Of a DNA stretch of 64,000 nt, positions 27,901 through 37,830 are shown one piece after another. The notes under the pieces are model-generated. The model was not told where the DNA came from and made no database searches. It saw only the letters and a list, made by a program, of their open reading frames with translations. The translations under genes and the position numbers were made by a program. Source of the DNA: Planktomarina sp. (GTDB lineage: Bacteria; Pseudomonadota; Alphaproteobacteria; Rhodobacterales; Rhodobacteraceae); contig JAHDBC010000001.1 of assembly GCA_020630595.1 (NCBI GenBank), positions 138,189-202,188 on the forward strand. Reading direction: 5' to 3'. Within the stretch, counting starts at the first letter, position 1. Every line of letters starts with the position of its first letter.

Positions 27901-29094
27901 ATGTTGTTCGATTCTCTTCAAGCGCCCTTTCTGGTCGGTTTGGCTGTTTTTCTGGCGATACAATTGATCCCATGGGTTTGGGTGCCGCGCAGGCCTGTGC
28001 AAGACAAAAATGGTCTAGCGACGGATGCCATTTTTCAGGCAAGTCATCCGTTTCCGTGCTGGCGCGTCGATCAGTTTGGCGTGGTGAAATGGGCAAACAA
28101 TGCCGCTGATAATATTGGCACCCCCTTTCAATATCAGGCGTTCAAACAACATTTCCATGATCCGCAATCGGCGCGGCACGTTATCGCATCAGACGCAGAT
28201 GGCGCATCAACATCGTATGATGTGTTCGCAACAGCCTTGGAAAACGGCACCTATTTTTCGGCCTTTCCCACAGACACAGACAGCAAGGGCACGGATGCAC
28301 AGAAAACCGCCATTCGAACGCTTGCCAATACGTTTTCACATCTTTCCACAGGGCTGGCGATTTTCAGCGCTGATCGCAGCCTAACGACATTCAACCCGGC
28401 CCTTTTGGACCTAACGGGTTTCAAATTCGAAACGCTGTCGCGCGGAACCGATGTTCTGTCATTTCTTGATAAGATGCGGGACAGTGGGTTTCTTTTCGAA
28501 CCCCGTGATTACCAATCCTGGCGCAAGGATTTTGAAAACCTGCATTCTGCCCCGTCGGGCACGGATATCATGGAAAGCTGGACATTGGCGGACGGCCGAA
28601 CCCTGCGCATGACCGCAAAGGCACAGGCCGATCATTCCGTCGCCTTGTTGCTGGAAGATGTGACCCTGAACACAGATGCAATTCGGGAACTGCGCGAAGA
28701 CTTGTTTGTTTTGGAACGCATGCTGGACAACAGCAATGTGCCACAGATCACCTTTGATCTTATGGGTCGAATTGTGCATGCCAATGGCCCCTACAAGGCA
28801 TTTTGGAACCATGATCCGGAAGAAGACGAAATAAAACCGAACCTGCATCGGTGCTGTCGAATGTGGCAGATGAAATCAAATCTGGATGCAAATTGGGCCA
28901 CCCTGGCGCGTTTGGGGGCGCATTTGTCCCGGGGAAAACAACAAAGTTTCCGTATCGAATGTGAAGGACGCGCACCGTTTGATGTTCAATGCACGGTGCT
29001 GTCCGGTCAGATTACGGCGGTCAGTTTTATTGAAGATCGCGGAATTCGGCCCAACGTTCTAAAACCCGCTCAGGAATTCAAAATGCGGGCCTGA
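27901..29094 (+). CDS. PAS-domain membrane-anchored signalling protein
   Basis: 397 aa, one N-terminal membrane helix (APFLVGLAVFLAIQLIPWVW) and two or three PAS-like regions: ~45-120 (FPCWRVDQFGVVKWANNAA), ~180-290 (LSTGLAIFSADRSLTTFNPAL) and ~310-400 (VPQITFDLMGRIVHANGPYKAF). No kinase, GGDEF or output domain follows, so it may signal through a partner. The ATG at 27901 has a perfect AGGAGG; the longer track start lies inside regB. It sits 58 bp after regB and may be cotranscribed with it. Role unknown. Confidence 0.8.
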   Translation: MLFDSLQAPFLVGLAVFLAIQLIPWVWVPRRPVQDKNGLATDAIFQASHPFPCWRVDQFGVVKWANNAADNIGTPFQYQAFKQHFHDPQSARHVIASDADGASTSYDVFATALENGTYFSAFPTDTDSKGTDAQKTAIRTLANTFSHLSTGLAIFSADRSLTTFNPALLDLTGFKFETLSRGTDVLSFLDKMRDSGFLFEPRDYQSWRKDFENLHSAPSGTDIMESWTLADGRTLRMTAKAQADHSVALLLEDVTLNTDAIRELREDLFVLERMLDNSNVPQITFDLMGRIVHANGPYKAFWNHDPEEDEIKPNLHRCCRMWQMKSNLDANWATLARLGAHLSRGKQQSFRIECEGRAPFDVQCTVLSGQITAVSFIEDRGIRPNVLKPAQEFKMRA

Positions 29095-29125
29095 CAACCC
29101 ATGCGCCGGTTTGTAGGCTGGCGCA

Positions 29126-29572
29126 ATGAATGCACATCCACAGCAACTGGTCGTTCCTACGCCCGACGATATGGCCACCCTTGGGGTGGCGCTGTCGCAT
29201 CGGCTGTCAGCTGGAACGGTTGTTGCACTGTCTGGCGACATTGGTGCCGGGAAATCGGTCCTGTGTCGGGCTTTGATCCAATCGCTTTTGCCCCAACCAG
29301 AGGATATCCCGTCACCAACGTTTACACTGGTCCAAACCTATGACGGTCGGGATTTCGAAATCTGGCACTGCGATCTGTATCGGTTGAACAGCCCGGATCA
29401 GGTTGATGAACTGGGGCTGTTCGATGCATTCGCGACCGCACTTGTTTTGATCGAATGGCCGGACGTCATTGCGAATGATCTGCCCGACGGGCATGTATCG
29501 ATCAAAATTTCCACCACACCAGATAACAACAGCCGCATTGTGCACATCAATGGGCTGAAAGACAGGATTTGA
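29126..29572 (+). CDS. tsaE: tRNA threonylcarbamoyladenosine biosynthesis ATPase TsaE
   Basis: P-loop ATPase that assists TsaB-TsaD in forming t6A. Walker A is GDIGAGKSVLCRAL; the family signature SPTFTLVQTYDG and WHCDLYRL follow; LIEWPDVI near the C-terminus is also typical. 148 aa is normal. One base separates it from amgK. Such an order, tsaE-amgK-murU, is common in this bacterial group. Confidence 0.94.
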   Translation: MNAHPQQLVVPTPDDMATLGVALSHRLSAGTVVALSGDIGAGKSVLCRALIQSLLPQPEDIPSPTFTLVQTYDGRDFEIWHCDLYRLNSPDQVDELGLFDAFATALVLIEWPDVIANDLPDGHVSIKISTTPDNNSRIVHINGLKDRI

Positions 29573-29573
29573 A

Positions 29574-30551
29574 ATGACCGCGCGCATCGAAATCCGAACC
29601 CGTTTTATCCAAGATGCCGGTTGGGGGTCTGCAGCCAGTGTTCCCTTGGCTGGGGATGCATCAAACCGCAAATATTTGCGTCTGACGGACGCTGAAAAAG
29701 GGGCAACAGTCCTGATGGACGCAGACCCCCAAAAAGGCGAAGATGTGCGCCCTTTCGTTTTGATTGCAAAGCATCTTGCGGATGCCGGCCTGTCAGCGCC
29801 CAAGATTTTCGCGGCGGATGTGGAACAGGGTTTTCTCATCATCGAAGATTTGGGCGATGCGCTGTATGATCGGGTGGTCAACGGCGATCCCGGCAGCGAA
29901 CTTGAAATCTATCTGGCTGCGTGGGACGCGTTGAAGGTGATTTGGGCAACGCCCCTGCCGCCTGATATTGCGCCCTATGATCCGGCTGACATGGCGCAGA
30001 AAGCGGCACTTGTCGCGCAATGGTACGATACCAACCTGCCAGCGGAACCGATCGTATCAGCGCTGCAGGATGTTCTGGAACAGCTTGATTGGTCCGCACC
30101 CACACTTGCCCTGCGGGATTTTCATGCCCAAAATCTGCTATGGTTGCCAGATCGCAAATCCGCAGCACAGGTCGGTTTGCTTGATTTTCAGGACGCGCAG
30201 CCATCCCATGTTTTGTATGATGTTGTATCGCTGCTGTACGACGCCCGCCGCGATGTGGCGGATACGGTTCGCGCGGCTGTGCTGACCGCAGTGCGCAATG
30301 ACACCAATCTGTCTGATTTCGATTTGGCGGCCGCCGCACTTTTGGTTCAACGTTCGCTTCGGATTTTGGGGGTGTTTGCACGGTTGTGGGTGCGCGATGG
30401 GAAACCAGATTATCTGGAATTGATCCCGCGCGTCTATGGTCAGCTGATGGTCGGTCTGGCCCATCCGGGTCTGGCACCCGTGGCTGCTGCGCTGTCTGAC
30501 CTTGCAGCGCCAGATGACAATCATATTGCACACATCCGGTCCCGGCGATGA
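29574..30551 (+). CDS. amgK: N-acetylmuramate/N-acetylglucosamine anomeric kinase (AmgK-like)
   Basis: Aminoglycoside-phosphotransferase-fold kinase of 325 aa. The catalytic motif is ALRDFHAQNLLWL and the metal-binding Asp is in GLLDFQDAQ. AmgK phosphorylates MurNAc at C1 in cell-wall recycling so that MurU can activate it; the call is supported mainly by the directly overlapping murU-like gene (4 nt). Without that neighbour it could only be called a phosphotransferase. Cytosolic. Confidence 0.85.
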   Translation: MTARIEIRTRFIQDAGWGSAASVPLAGDASNRKYLRLTDAEKGATVLMDADPQKGEDVRPFVLIAKHLADAGLSAPKIFAADVEQGFLIIEDLGDALYDRVVNGDPGSELEIYLAAWDALKVIWATPLPPDIAPYDPADMAQKAALVAQWYDTNLPAEPIVSALQDVLEQLDWSAPTLALRDFHAQNLLWLPDRKSAAQVGLLDFQDAQPSHVLYDVVSLLYDARRDVADTVRAAVLTAVRNDTNLSDFDLAAAALLVQRSLRILGVFARLWVRDGKPDYLELIPRVYGQLMVGLAHPGLAPVAAALSDLAAPDDNHIAHIRSRR

Positions 30552-31225
30552 CCCGGCCCGCCATGATATTTGCGGCAGGTTTTGGCACGCGGATGCGCCC
30601 ATTGACCGATACAATGCCAAAACCAATGATCCCGGTGGCCGGACGTCCATTGTTGGATCACACACTGGACCTGATCGATGCGGCAGCCGCAGGCCCGGTG
30701 GTGATCAACGCGCATTATCTGGCGGATCATATTGCCAAACATTTGGCCAACACGCCCCATGTCATCCAAATCGAAGACCCCATATTGGAAACCGGGGGCG
30801 GTTTGAAACGGGCGGCCGCTGATTTGGCCGCGCCAACCTGCTTTACGCTGAACAGCGACGCCATCTGGGCTGGACCCAATCCACTGAATGTATTGGAACA
30901 GAATTGGTCGGATGACATGGGCGCGCTGCTGTTGTTGCAACATGTTGATCAGGTCGCGGGTCGCGCACCACCGGGCGATTTCCACATGGATCCATCTGGC
31001 AAGCTGCGCCGTGGCGGGGACTGGGTGTTTCTGGGCGCACAAATCACCACACTTGCGCCTGTAACAGCGCGCCCTGAAACCGTGTTTTCCCTGAACGTCG
31101 TTTGGGACGATTTGATCGAACAAGGCCGCGTGTTTGGCGCCGCATATGACGGCGGTTGGTGCGACGTCGGCCGCCCAGAAAATATCGCCAAGGCAGAACA
31201 GATGATGCTGAACCGACATGTTTGA
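30548..31225 (+). CDS. murU: N-acetylmuramate-1-phosphate uridylyltransferase (MurU-like)
   Basis: Sugar-1-phosphate nucleotidyltransferase, 225 aa. The N-terminal NTP-binding loop is FAAGFGTRMRPLTDTMPKP, and further marks are EDPILETGGG, TLNSDAIW and GGWCDVGRPENI. With AmgK it would make UDP-MurNAc directly from recycled MurNAc, bypassing early MurA-MurB steps. It overlaps amgK (4 nt) and addB (8 nt). Mannose-1-phosphate guanylyltransferase is the main alternative by sequence alone. Confidence 0.87.
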   Translation: MTRPAMIFAAGFGTRMRPLTDTMPKPMIPVAGRPLLDHTLDLIDAAAAGPVVINAHYLADHIAKHLANTPHVIQIEDPILETGGGLKRAAADLAAPTCFTLNSDAIWAGPNPLNVLEQNWSDDMGALLLLQHVDQVAGRAPPGDFHMDPSGKLRRGGDWVFLGAQITTLAPVTARPETVFSLNVVWDDLIEQGRVFGAAYDGGWCDVGRPENIAKAEQMMLNRHV

Positions 31226-34112
31226 CCCACAATCCACGCCACGTGTATTTGCCGTTCCGCTTGGCGTTCCGTTTGCAGATGCGCTGCTGGATGGGCTTGA
31301 ACATCGTGCGGGATCATCTGATCAGATCACGCTGGCCCGCACACAGGTTTATCTGAACACCGAACGATTGCGCCGACACGTGATTGACCGTGCTTCCATG
31401 CAAAGCGTGCGGCTGTTGCCACAGCTTAAGCTGGTGACCCAGCTGCCATTCGTGGGAACGGACGATGCTGTTTCACCGCTGGAACAGCAACTGCGTCTGG
31501 CCGATCTGATACGCCCCTATCTGAAGGCGTCGCCGAATCTTGCCCCGCGGCAAGCGGCGTTTGATCTGGCCGTCAGCCTGTCTAACCTGATGGACGAAAT
31601 GATCATCGAAGGCGTTTCTGAGGATGACATATCCGACCTGAACGTGCAGGATCAGTCTGGCTATTGGCGCGACACCCTGAAATTCCTGAACATCGCGAAC
31701 ACCTACGTCCGTTCCGGAAAACATGTCACGTTGGCCCAGCGCAGCCGGATGGCCACCGATCAACTGATCCAGCGCTGGCACGATGATGCACCAAACCACC
31801 CGGTCATCATTGCGGGGTCCACGGGTTCCAGACAGACCACGTTCGACCTGATGGCTGCAGCGTGCCGTTTGCCGAATGGCGCGGTCATCCTGCCCGGGTT
31901 TGATTGGAACGCGCCCTGGTCTGATCTTTCGGGTCCCAATGCCCGTGAAGATCATCCCCAATACCGATTTGCCAAGTTTCTGGACGATGTGGGCCTAAGC
32001 CCGCAACAGGTGAAACCGTGGTCACATACGGCCGCACCAGAACCGAACCGCAACGCCTTGATCAGCTTGTCGCTGCACCCTGCGCCTGTAACAAACCGGT
32101 GGCTGAAAGATGGGCCAAAATTGACAGGGCTGGATCAGGCGCTGCGCAATGTCACATGGATCGAAGCCCCCGACCCCCGAACCGAAGCGCAGACCATCGC
32201 CGCCAAAATCAGAACGGCGTTGGAACAAGACAAAACCGTCGCGGTCATTTCACCGGACCGCATGCTGACCCGCCGACTGACAGCTGCCTTGTCGAAATGG
32301 GGCATCGTTCCCGACGACAGCGCCGGGGTTCCGCTGTCACAGACGCCGCCCGGTCGTTTGCTGCGGGAACTGGCCGATATGCTGTCAAAACCTGTCACCG
32401 TGCCCGTTTTGCTGTCTGTTTTGAAACATCCGTTGACACACACCGGTCAAGACCGCGGCCCACATCTGAAACACACCCGTGACTATGAACTGAAACTGCG
32501 CCGCGAAGGGCCCCCGTTCCCGGATGCGGCAGACCTGATGGATTGGGCGGCTGATGATGCAGACCGTGCGGATTGGGCGCGCTGGGTTTGTAATGTTATC
32601 GAAGGGGTCGATCCAACCCAGCCCCAGTCGTTGGCGGATTGGACGCATGATGTTCGAACCCGGGCCGTGGCGCTTTCATCCGGGCCGTCGGGCGCCACCG
32701 GAACACTTTGGGACGAAGAGGCGGGCCGGGAATGCCTGTCGGTTTTGGATGATCTGGTCGCAACCAGCGATGCCACCGGTCCGCATATTTTCAGCGACTA
32801 TGCCGTTGTCCTGAAACGGTTGCTGCAAGCAGGGCAAATTCGCCAACAATCCGTGCCCAATCCAGCTGTAAAGTTCCTTGGCACGCTTGAGGCGCGATCC
32901 CAATCGGCGGATGTCGTCATTCTGGCGGGCTTGAACGAAGGCGTATGGCCCACACTGGGCACGCCAGACCCGTGGATGAACCGGGCCATGCGTGCAGAAG
33001 CCGGGCTTTTGCTGCCGGACCGTTCGGTCGGGCTGTCTGCGCATGACTATCAGATTGCGATGGCAAACCCGGATGTCTGGGTCACCCGGTCCTTGCGGTC
33101 AGCTGACGCGGAAACGATTCCATCCCGATGGCTAAACCGGTTTGCAAATCTTTTGAACGGTTTGTCAGAAGATGACACGCATCCCCTTTGGGATGCGATG
33201 ACCCAGCGTGGCGCGCAATGGATGGCCGCAGCAGGGGCATTGAATGATCCGATCGTTACGCCCCCGGCCAGCCGCCCGTCCCCGTGCCCCCCAGTGGATG
33301 CGCGCCCGACCAAACTGCCCGTCACCGCGATCACCCGTTTGATCCGCGATCCCTATGCGATTTACGCGCAATACATTCTGGGCCTATACCCGCTTGATCC
33401 GCTGTTGGCGGAACCCGATGCGCTTTTGCGCGGGAATGCCGTGCACACCATTCTGGAAGACACGCTGGTTCAGGGGCCATTCCCAGATGCCCACGCAGCC
33501 ATTTCCGTGCTGATGGCGGAAACGCAACGCATTCTGACCGAACAGGTGCCGTGGCCTGCAGAACGACGCAGGTGGGCCGCAATGATGGCCCGCAATGCCA
33601 CGGCACTTATGACGACAGAGGTTGCGCTGCAGGCTGGCGTCATGTCCCGCCATTCTGAAATCAAGGGGCAGGCCCTGATCCCGCATCTGGGCTTTACCCT
33701 GACCGCAAAGGCGGATCGCATTGATCTGCGCCATGATGAAGTGGTGATCTATGACTACAAGACCGGAAGACTGCCCACCAAAGACAGCCAAAAGGCGTTC
33801 GATAAACAGCTTCTTCTTGAAATCGATCTGTTGAAACGCGGTGGATTCGCAGGAATAGACACGAAACTGCCCGTGCGCGCCGAATATGTGGGCGTTGGGT
33901 CAGATCTGCGCCGCATCGAAGCGAACACAGAAGATGCAGGCGACAGTTGGCAAGGGTTGATCAAGCTGATCCAAGTCTATCAGACCCCATCACAGGGTTA
34001 TACTGCACGTCGCGCCATGTTGGCGTCAAATGACGTGGGTCGATACGATCATCTGGCCCGGTACGGCGAATGGGATGTCACCCGATCCCCCAGCGAAAAG
34101 GGATCATCGTAA
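31218..34112 (+). CDS. addB: Double-strand break repair protein AddB
   Basis: Subunit of the AddAB helicase-nuclease that processes DNA ends for RecA. 964 aa: an N-terminal inactivated helicase-like part (IIAGSTGSRQTTFDLM replaces a true Walker A), a central region with LAGLNEGVWPTLGTPDPWMNR, and a C-terminal RecB-type nuclease (YDYKTGRLPTKDSQKAFD, with GNAVHTILED upstream). The four cysteines of the iron-sulfur staple known in Bacillus AddB are not visible around this nuclease. Its TAA overlaps the addA ATG by one base. Confidence 0.93.
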   Translation: MFDPQSTPRVFAVPLGVPFADALLDGLEHRAGSSDQITLARTQVYLNTERLRRHVIDRASMQSVRLLPQLKLVTQLPFVGTDDAVSPLEQQLRLADLIRPYLKASPNLAPRQAAFDLAVSLSNLMDEMIIEGVSEDDISDLNVQDQSGYWRDTLKFLNIANTYVRSGKHVTLAQRSRMATDQLIQRWHDDAPNHPVIIAGSTGSRQTTFDLMAAACRLPNGAVILPGFDWNAPWSDLSGPNAREDHPQYRFAKFLDDVGLSPQQVKPWSHTAAPEPNRNALISLSLHPAPVTNRWLKDGPKLTGLDQALRNVTWIEAPDPRTEAQTIAAKIRTALEQDKTVAVISPDRMLTRRLTAALSKWGIVPDDSAGVPLSQTPPGRLLRELADMLSKPVTVPVLLSVLKHPLTHTGQDRGPHLKHTRDYELKLRREGPPFPDAADLMDWAADDADRADWARWVCNVIEGVDPTQPQSLADWTHDVRTRAVALSSGPSGATGTLWDEEAGRECLSVLDDLVATSDATGPHIFSDYAVVLKRLLQAGQIRQQSVPNPAVKFLGTLEARSQSADVVILAGLNEGVWPTLGTPDPWMNRAMRAEAGLLLPDRSVGLSAHDYQIAMANPDVWVTRSLRSADAETIPSRWLNRFANLLNGLSEDDTHPLWDAMTQRGAQWMAAAGALNDPIVTPPASRPSPCPPVDARPTKLPVTAITRLIRDPYAIYAQYILGLYPLDPLLAEPDALLRGNAVHTILEDTLVQGPFPDAHAAISVLMAETQRILTEQVPWPAERRRWAAMMARNATALMTTEVALQAGVMSRHSEIKGQALIPHLGFTLTAKADRIDLRHDEVVIYDYKTGRLPTKDSQKAFDKQLLLEIDLLKRGGFAGIDTKLPVRAEYVGVGSDLRRIEANTEDAGDSWQGLIKLIQVYQTPSQGYTARRAMLASNDVGRYDHLARYGEWDVTRSPSEKGSS

Positions 34113-37100
34113 TGATCAACGACGCAACCGCCCGGCAGGTCAAATCCGCGAACCCCGCCACATCCACCTGGCTTTCTGCGAATGCGGGGTCAGGCAAAAC
34201 CCGGGTGCTGACAGACAGGGTGGCCCGGTTGTTGCTGTCTGGCGTGCGCCCGGAAAACATTCTGTGCCTGACCTATACGAAGGCGGCAGCATCAGAAATG
34301 CAGAACCGGCTGTTCCAGCGGCTTGGCCGTTGGACGATGCTGGATGAAGCAACGCTTCGAACGGAATTGGCTGAACTGGGCGTCGATCCGGCCGATGTGC
34401 CGCATGATTTGCAACGCCCCCGTACCCTGTTTGCAACCGCCATCGAAGCGCCGGGCGGATTAAAGATCCAGACCATTCATTCGTTTTGTTCCGCCCTTTT
34501 GCGGCGCTTCCCGTTGGAAGCGCAGGTTTCCCCCCAGTTCCGCGAAATGGAAGACCGTGAACAACGGATGTTGGTGCGCACCATATTGGATCAGATGGCC
34601 GATGGTTCAGGCCCATCGCCGTTCGATGCCGTCGCGTTTGAAATGCCAACTGGGTCAGTGGAAGATTTGCTTTTGTCGGTCATTGGCACGCCCGATCTGT
34701 TCCAGACAGTCCGAACACAGGATGAAATCTGGTCATCGCTTGGCCTTTCGCCCGGAAAATCAGAAGACGATATCCTGCAAGATGTGTTTTTGCCGGGCGA
34801 TCATGCGCTTTTGGCGCAGCTTCAGTCTGATATTGCGTTCGATCCTGATGAAAAAACAAATGGTCCCAAGATGGCGGTCGTGCCGCTGACCATGGATCGT
34901 GCGACTTTTGATGCGCTTGTCCCGTTGATGTTGGTGAAATCCGAAAAGGATGGTCAGGCGTATCGGTCAAAGGCAGGCGCGTTTCCCAAAGTCGCCACGC
35001 GCAAAAAGCTGGCCTATTGCGATGCGCTGGATGCGTTGATCGACCGGATCGCGCTGGGCCATCAGATGATGCTGCATCTGACGGTTGCGAAACGGACCCA
35101 TGCTCTTGAATCCTTTGCTGTTCCATTTCTTGACGCGTATCGGGCCGAAAAGGCGCGCATTGGGGTGCTTGATTTCAATGATCTGATCACCAAAACCAAT
35201 GCGCTGTTGCAGGACCGGTATGTGGCCGATTGGGTGCTGTACAAACTGGATGGGGGCATTGACCACATTCTCGTCGACGAAGCGCAAGACACAAGCCCGG
35301 ACCAGTGGAAGGTGATTGAAAGCCTGACACAGGAAATGACATCTGGTTTGGGTGGGCGTGATGTGGACAGAACCATTTTTGTCGTCGGCGACAAGAAACA
35401 ATCGATCTATTCATTTCAGGGCGCTGACCCCGCCGGGTTCGACCGGATGCGCGATCATTTTGAACAAAAGCTAAAGACAATCGAACAGCCCTTCCAAAAA
35501 GAAGAGCTGGCCCATTCGTTTCGATCTTCGTGCGCAATCTTGCGTGTCGTGGACAAGGTGTTCGAAGGCCAAACCGGGCTGGGACAAGCGTCCGATCATA
35601 TTGCCTTTAAATCATCCTTGCCCGGTCGGGTTGATGCCTGGGCCTTTGTCGAAGCGCAGTCATCGACAGAAGAAACCAATTGGACCGATCCCGTTGATCT
35701 AAAGGCAGACGACCATCACGACAAAATTCTGGCCAACGCAATTGCCAGTGAAATCAAAAAGCTGCTGAAAACGGGAACCTTGCCAGACATCCGGGATGGC
35801 GCCGTTCACATGCGCAAGATTGAACCGCGCGATATCCTGATTTTGGTGCGCAGCCGTCAGGCCGGGCTGTTTTCAGAACTGCATCGCGCCTGCAAATCCG
35901 CGGAACTGCCTGTGTCTGGGTATGACCGCCTGACCGTGACGGAAGAATTGGCGGTCAAAGACATTCTGGCCCTGCTGTCATTCCTTGCCACGCCCGAAGA
36001 TGACTATGCGCTGGCCTGTGCGTTGCGGTCCCCTTTGTTCGGCTGGTCAGAAGACGATCTGTATGAACTGACCGCACATCGGGGGGGTGCATTTGTATGG
36101 GCCGCATTACGTGATCGGGCGGATGACTGGCCAGAAACAGTGTCTAACCTGCAGGATTTGCGAAAACGCGCAGACTTCATGCGCCCCTACGATCTGTTGG
36201 AATACATTCTGACAGATTTGAAAGGCCGGCACCGGCTGATCGGTCGTCTGGGTCGCGAAGCCGAAGAAAGCATTGACGCATTGTCGGCGCTGGCCCTCGA
36301 TTTTGAACAGGTTCAGGTGCCCAGCCTGACGCAATTCTTGGTCTGGCTGGAACAGGGCGATATCGAAATCAAACGCCAGTTGGATGGGCGCCACAATGAA
36401 ATCAGGATCATGACAATCCATGGGTCCAAGGGGTTGGAAGCCCCGATTGTGATCCTGCCACAAACCAATCGGCAAAATGCCCCCCGGCAAACCCAGATCG
36501 TTGATGAAGATGGGCTGTTGTGGCTGCCCAAACGCGACGATCTTCCCAACAGTCTGCGCAAACGTGACAGCCGCGATACCGCCAAAAGTTTGGAAGAACG
36601 CGATCGGCTTTTGTACGTGGCCCTAACCCGCGCCGAAAAATGGTTAATCGTCGCCGGATCGGGAAAAACCGCAAAAGATGATGACAAGAACCAGTATTGG
36701 TACAAATCCGTGTGGAATGCGCTGGCACAATGTGGCGCCGAACCCTTTGACAGCCCAACGGGGCCCGGGTTGCGATTTGAACCGCTGAAATGGACGGGCC
36801 TGATCGACATGCGCGACGATCACACCGCGACAAAACCGGCTGTTCACACCATTTCGCAAGACCCATTGCCAAAACCCGCGGCGGCGACAAAGCCATTGAA
36901 CCCGTCGACCCTTCCCGGGCCAAAGACAGTTCCCGGTGATATGGACGGCAGCCCAGACGCCCTTGAATATGGCATTGCGGTGCATGCGTATCTTGAACAT
37001 TTGCCGGAAATCCCCCGCAATGACTGGCAAAGTGTCACTGAATTTGGAGGCGACGCCGCCCGGGCAGAGGCTGTTTCGATTTTGAACCATCCTGATCTGG

Positions 37101-37417
37101 CGTGGTTGTTTGGCCCCGGATCCGCTGCAGAAGTGCCCGTGGTTGGGGAATACGCCCCCGGAAAATCAATTTCCGGCGTGATTGACCGCTTGGTGATGCA
37201 GGACGATCACGTATGGATCGTGGATTACAAGACCAACCGTGTTGTTCCCGATGATGCAAAAGACATACCGGCGGGGCTGGTTTCCCAAATGCACGCTTAT
37301 GTGTCGGCCATCCGGCCAGTGTTTCCCGATCATACCATCAAACCCGCAATTCTTTGGACAAAGACAGCGACGATGATGTTGGTTGAAACACCAGATCGTG
37401 AGGGGGATGACATATAG
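34112..37417 (+). CDS. addA: Double-strand break repair helicase AddA
   Basis: UvrD-type helicase with C-terminal nuclease, 1101 aa from the ATG at 34112. Walker A is SANAGSGKTRVL; Walker B region ILVDEAQDTSPDQW; motif III/IV FVVGDKKQSIYSFQGADP; motif V MTIHGSKGLEAPIV; motif VI LLYVALTRAEKW. The nuclease motif is WIVDYKTNRVVP with QMHAYVSAI. AddAB replaces RecBCD here. The chosen start overlaps the addB stop (TAATG) and removes 14 unlikely residues from the track start. Confidence 0.96.
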   Translation: MINDATARQVKSANPATSTWLSANAGSGKTRVLTDRVARLLLSGVRPENILCLTYTKAAASEMQNRLFQRLGRWTMLDEATLRTELAELGVDPADVPHDLQRPRTLFATAIEAPGGLKIQTIHSFCSALLRRFPLEAQVSPQFREMEDREQRMLVRTILDQMADGSGPSPFDAVAFEMPTGSVEDLLLSVIGTPDLFQTVRTQDEIWSSLGLSPGKSEDDILQDVFLPGDHALLAQLQSDIAFDPDEKTNGPKMAVVPLTMDRATFDALVPLMLVKSEKDGQAYRSKAGAFPKVATRKKLAYCDALDALIDRIALGHQMMLHLTVAKRTHALESFAVPFLDAYRAEKARIGVLDFNDLITKTNALLQDRYVADWVLYKLDGGIDHILVDEAQDTSPDQWKVIESLTQEMTSGLGGRDVDRTIFVVGDKKQSIYSFQGADPAGFDRMRDHFEQKLKTIEQPFQKEELAHSFRSSCAILRVVDKVFEGQTGLGQASDHIAFKSSLPGRVDAWAFVEAQSSTEETNWTDPVDLKADDHHDKILANAIASEIKKLLKTGTLPDIRDGAVHMRKIEPRDILILVRSRQAGLFSELHRACKSAELPVSGYDRLTVTEELAVKDILALLSFLATPEDDYALACALRSPLFGWSEDDLYELTAHRGGAFVWAALRDRADDWPETVSNLQDLRKRADFMRPYDLLEYILTDLKGRHRLIGRLGREAEESIDALSALALDFEQVQVPSLTQFLVWLEQGDIEIKRQLDGRHNEIRIMTIHGSKGLEAPIVILPQTNRQNAPRQTQIVDEDGLLWLPKRDDLPNSLRKRDSRDTAKSLEERDRLLYVALTRAEKWLIVAGSGKTAKDDDKNQYWYKSVWNALAQCGAEPFDSPTGPGLRFEPLKWTGLIDMRDDHTATKPAVHTISQDPLPKPAAATKPLNPSTLPGPKTVPGDMDGSPDALEYGIAVHAYLEHLPEIPRNDWQSVTEFGGDAARAEAVSILNHPDLAWLFGPGSAAEVPVVGEYAPGKSISGVIDRLVMQDDHVWIVDYKTNRVVPDDAKDIPAGLVSQMHAYVSAIRPVFPDHTIKPAILWTKTATMMLVETPDREGDDI

Positions 37418-37430
37418 CACCCCCAATACC

Positions 37431-37459
37431 TTGACCTTGGGTCGGCTGGTCCTTACCTT
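37431..37459 (+). promoter_or_regulatory. Possible trxA promoter
   Basis: TTGACC, 17 bp, TACCTT, ending 38 bp before the thioredoxin ATG. The -35 is a good match, the -10 only partial (3 of 6), so this is tentative. Confidence 0.3.
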
Positions 37460-37497
37460 CCGAGTCCAACAAATTTCCATCTTCGGAGTATCTGACA

Positions 37498-37818
37498 ATG
37501 GCAACACACGCCGTAACCGACGCGACTTTTGACACTGAAGTCCGCGAATCCGACATCCCCGTTGTTGTCGATTTTTGGGCTGAATGGTGTGGGCCGTGCA
37601 AACAGATCGGCCCCGCTTTGGAAGAACTTTCCGAAGAATTCGAAGGCAAGGTGAAAATCGCAAAGGTCAACATCGACAGCGATCCATCAGCCGCTGCCCA
37701 ACTGGGTGTGCGCGGCATTCCTGCGCTGTTCGTGTTCAAAGACGGCCAAGTGGTTGCAAACAAGACAGGTGCCGCACCAAAGGCCGCCCTGCAATCTTGG
37801 ATCAACGACGCGATCTAA
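37498..37818 (+). CDS. trxA: Thioredoxin
   Basis: Cytosolic dithiol-disulfide oxidoreductase, 106 aa. The active site is [13 protein letters not shown] and the cis-proline lies in [14 protein letters not shown]. The size and single domain match classical Trx1. It has its own 80-bp upstream region and a hairpin after the stop, so it may be transcribed alone although it follows addA. Confidence 0.96.
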   Translation: MATHAVTDATFDTEVRESDIPVVVDFWAEWCGPCKQIGPALEELSEEFEGKVKIAKVNIDSDPSAAAQLGVRGIPALFVFKDGQVVANKTGAAPKAALQSWINDAI

Positions 37819-37830
37819 CGATCCTTGATC

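Noticed and set aside
31218-37417. addB-addA as a phage-defence module
   Set aside because: Both proteins are standard recombination enzymes in their usual alphaproteobacterial context; no defence partner genes nearby.
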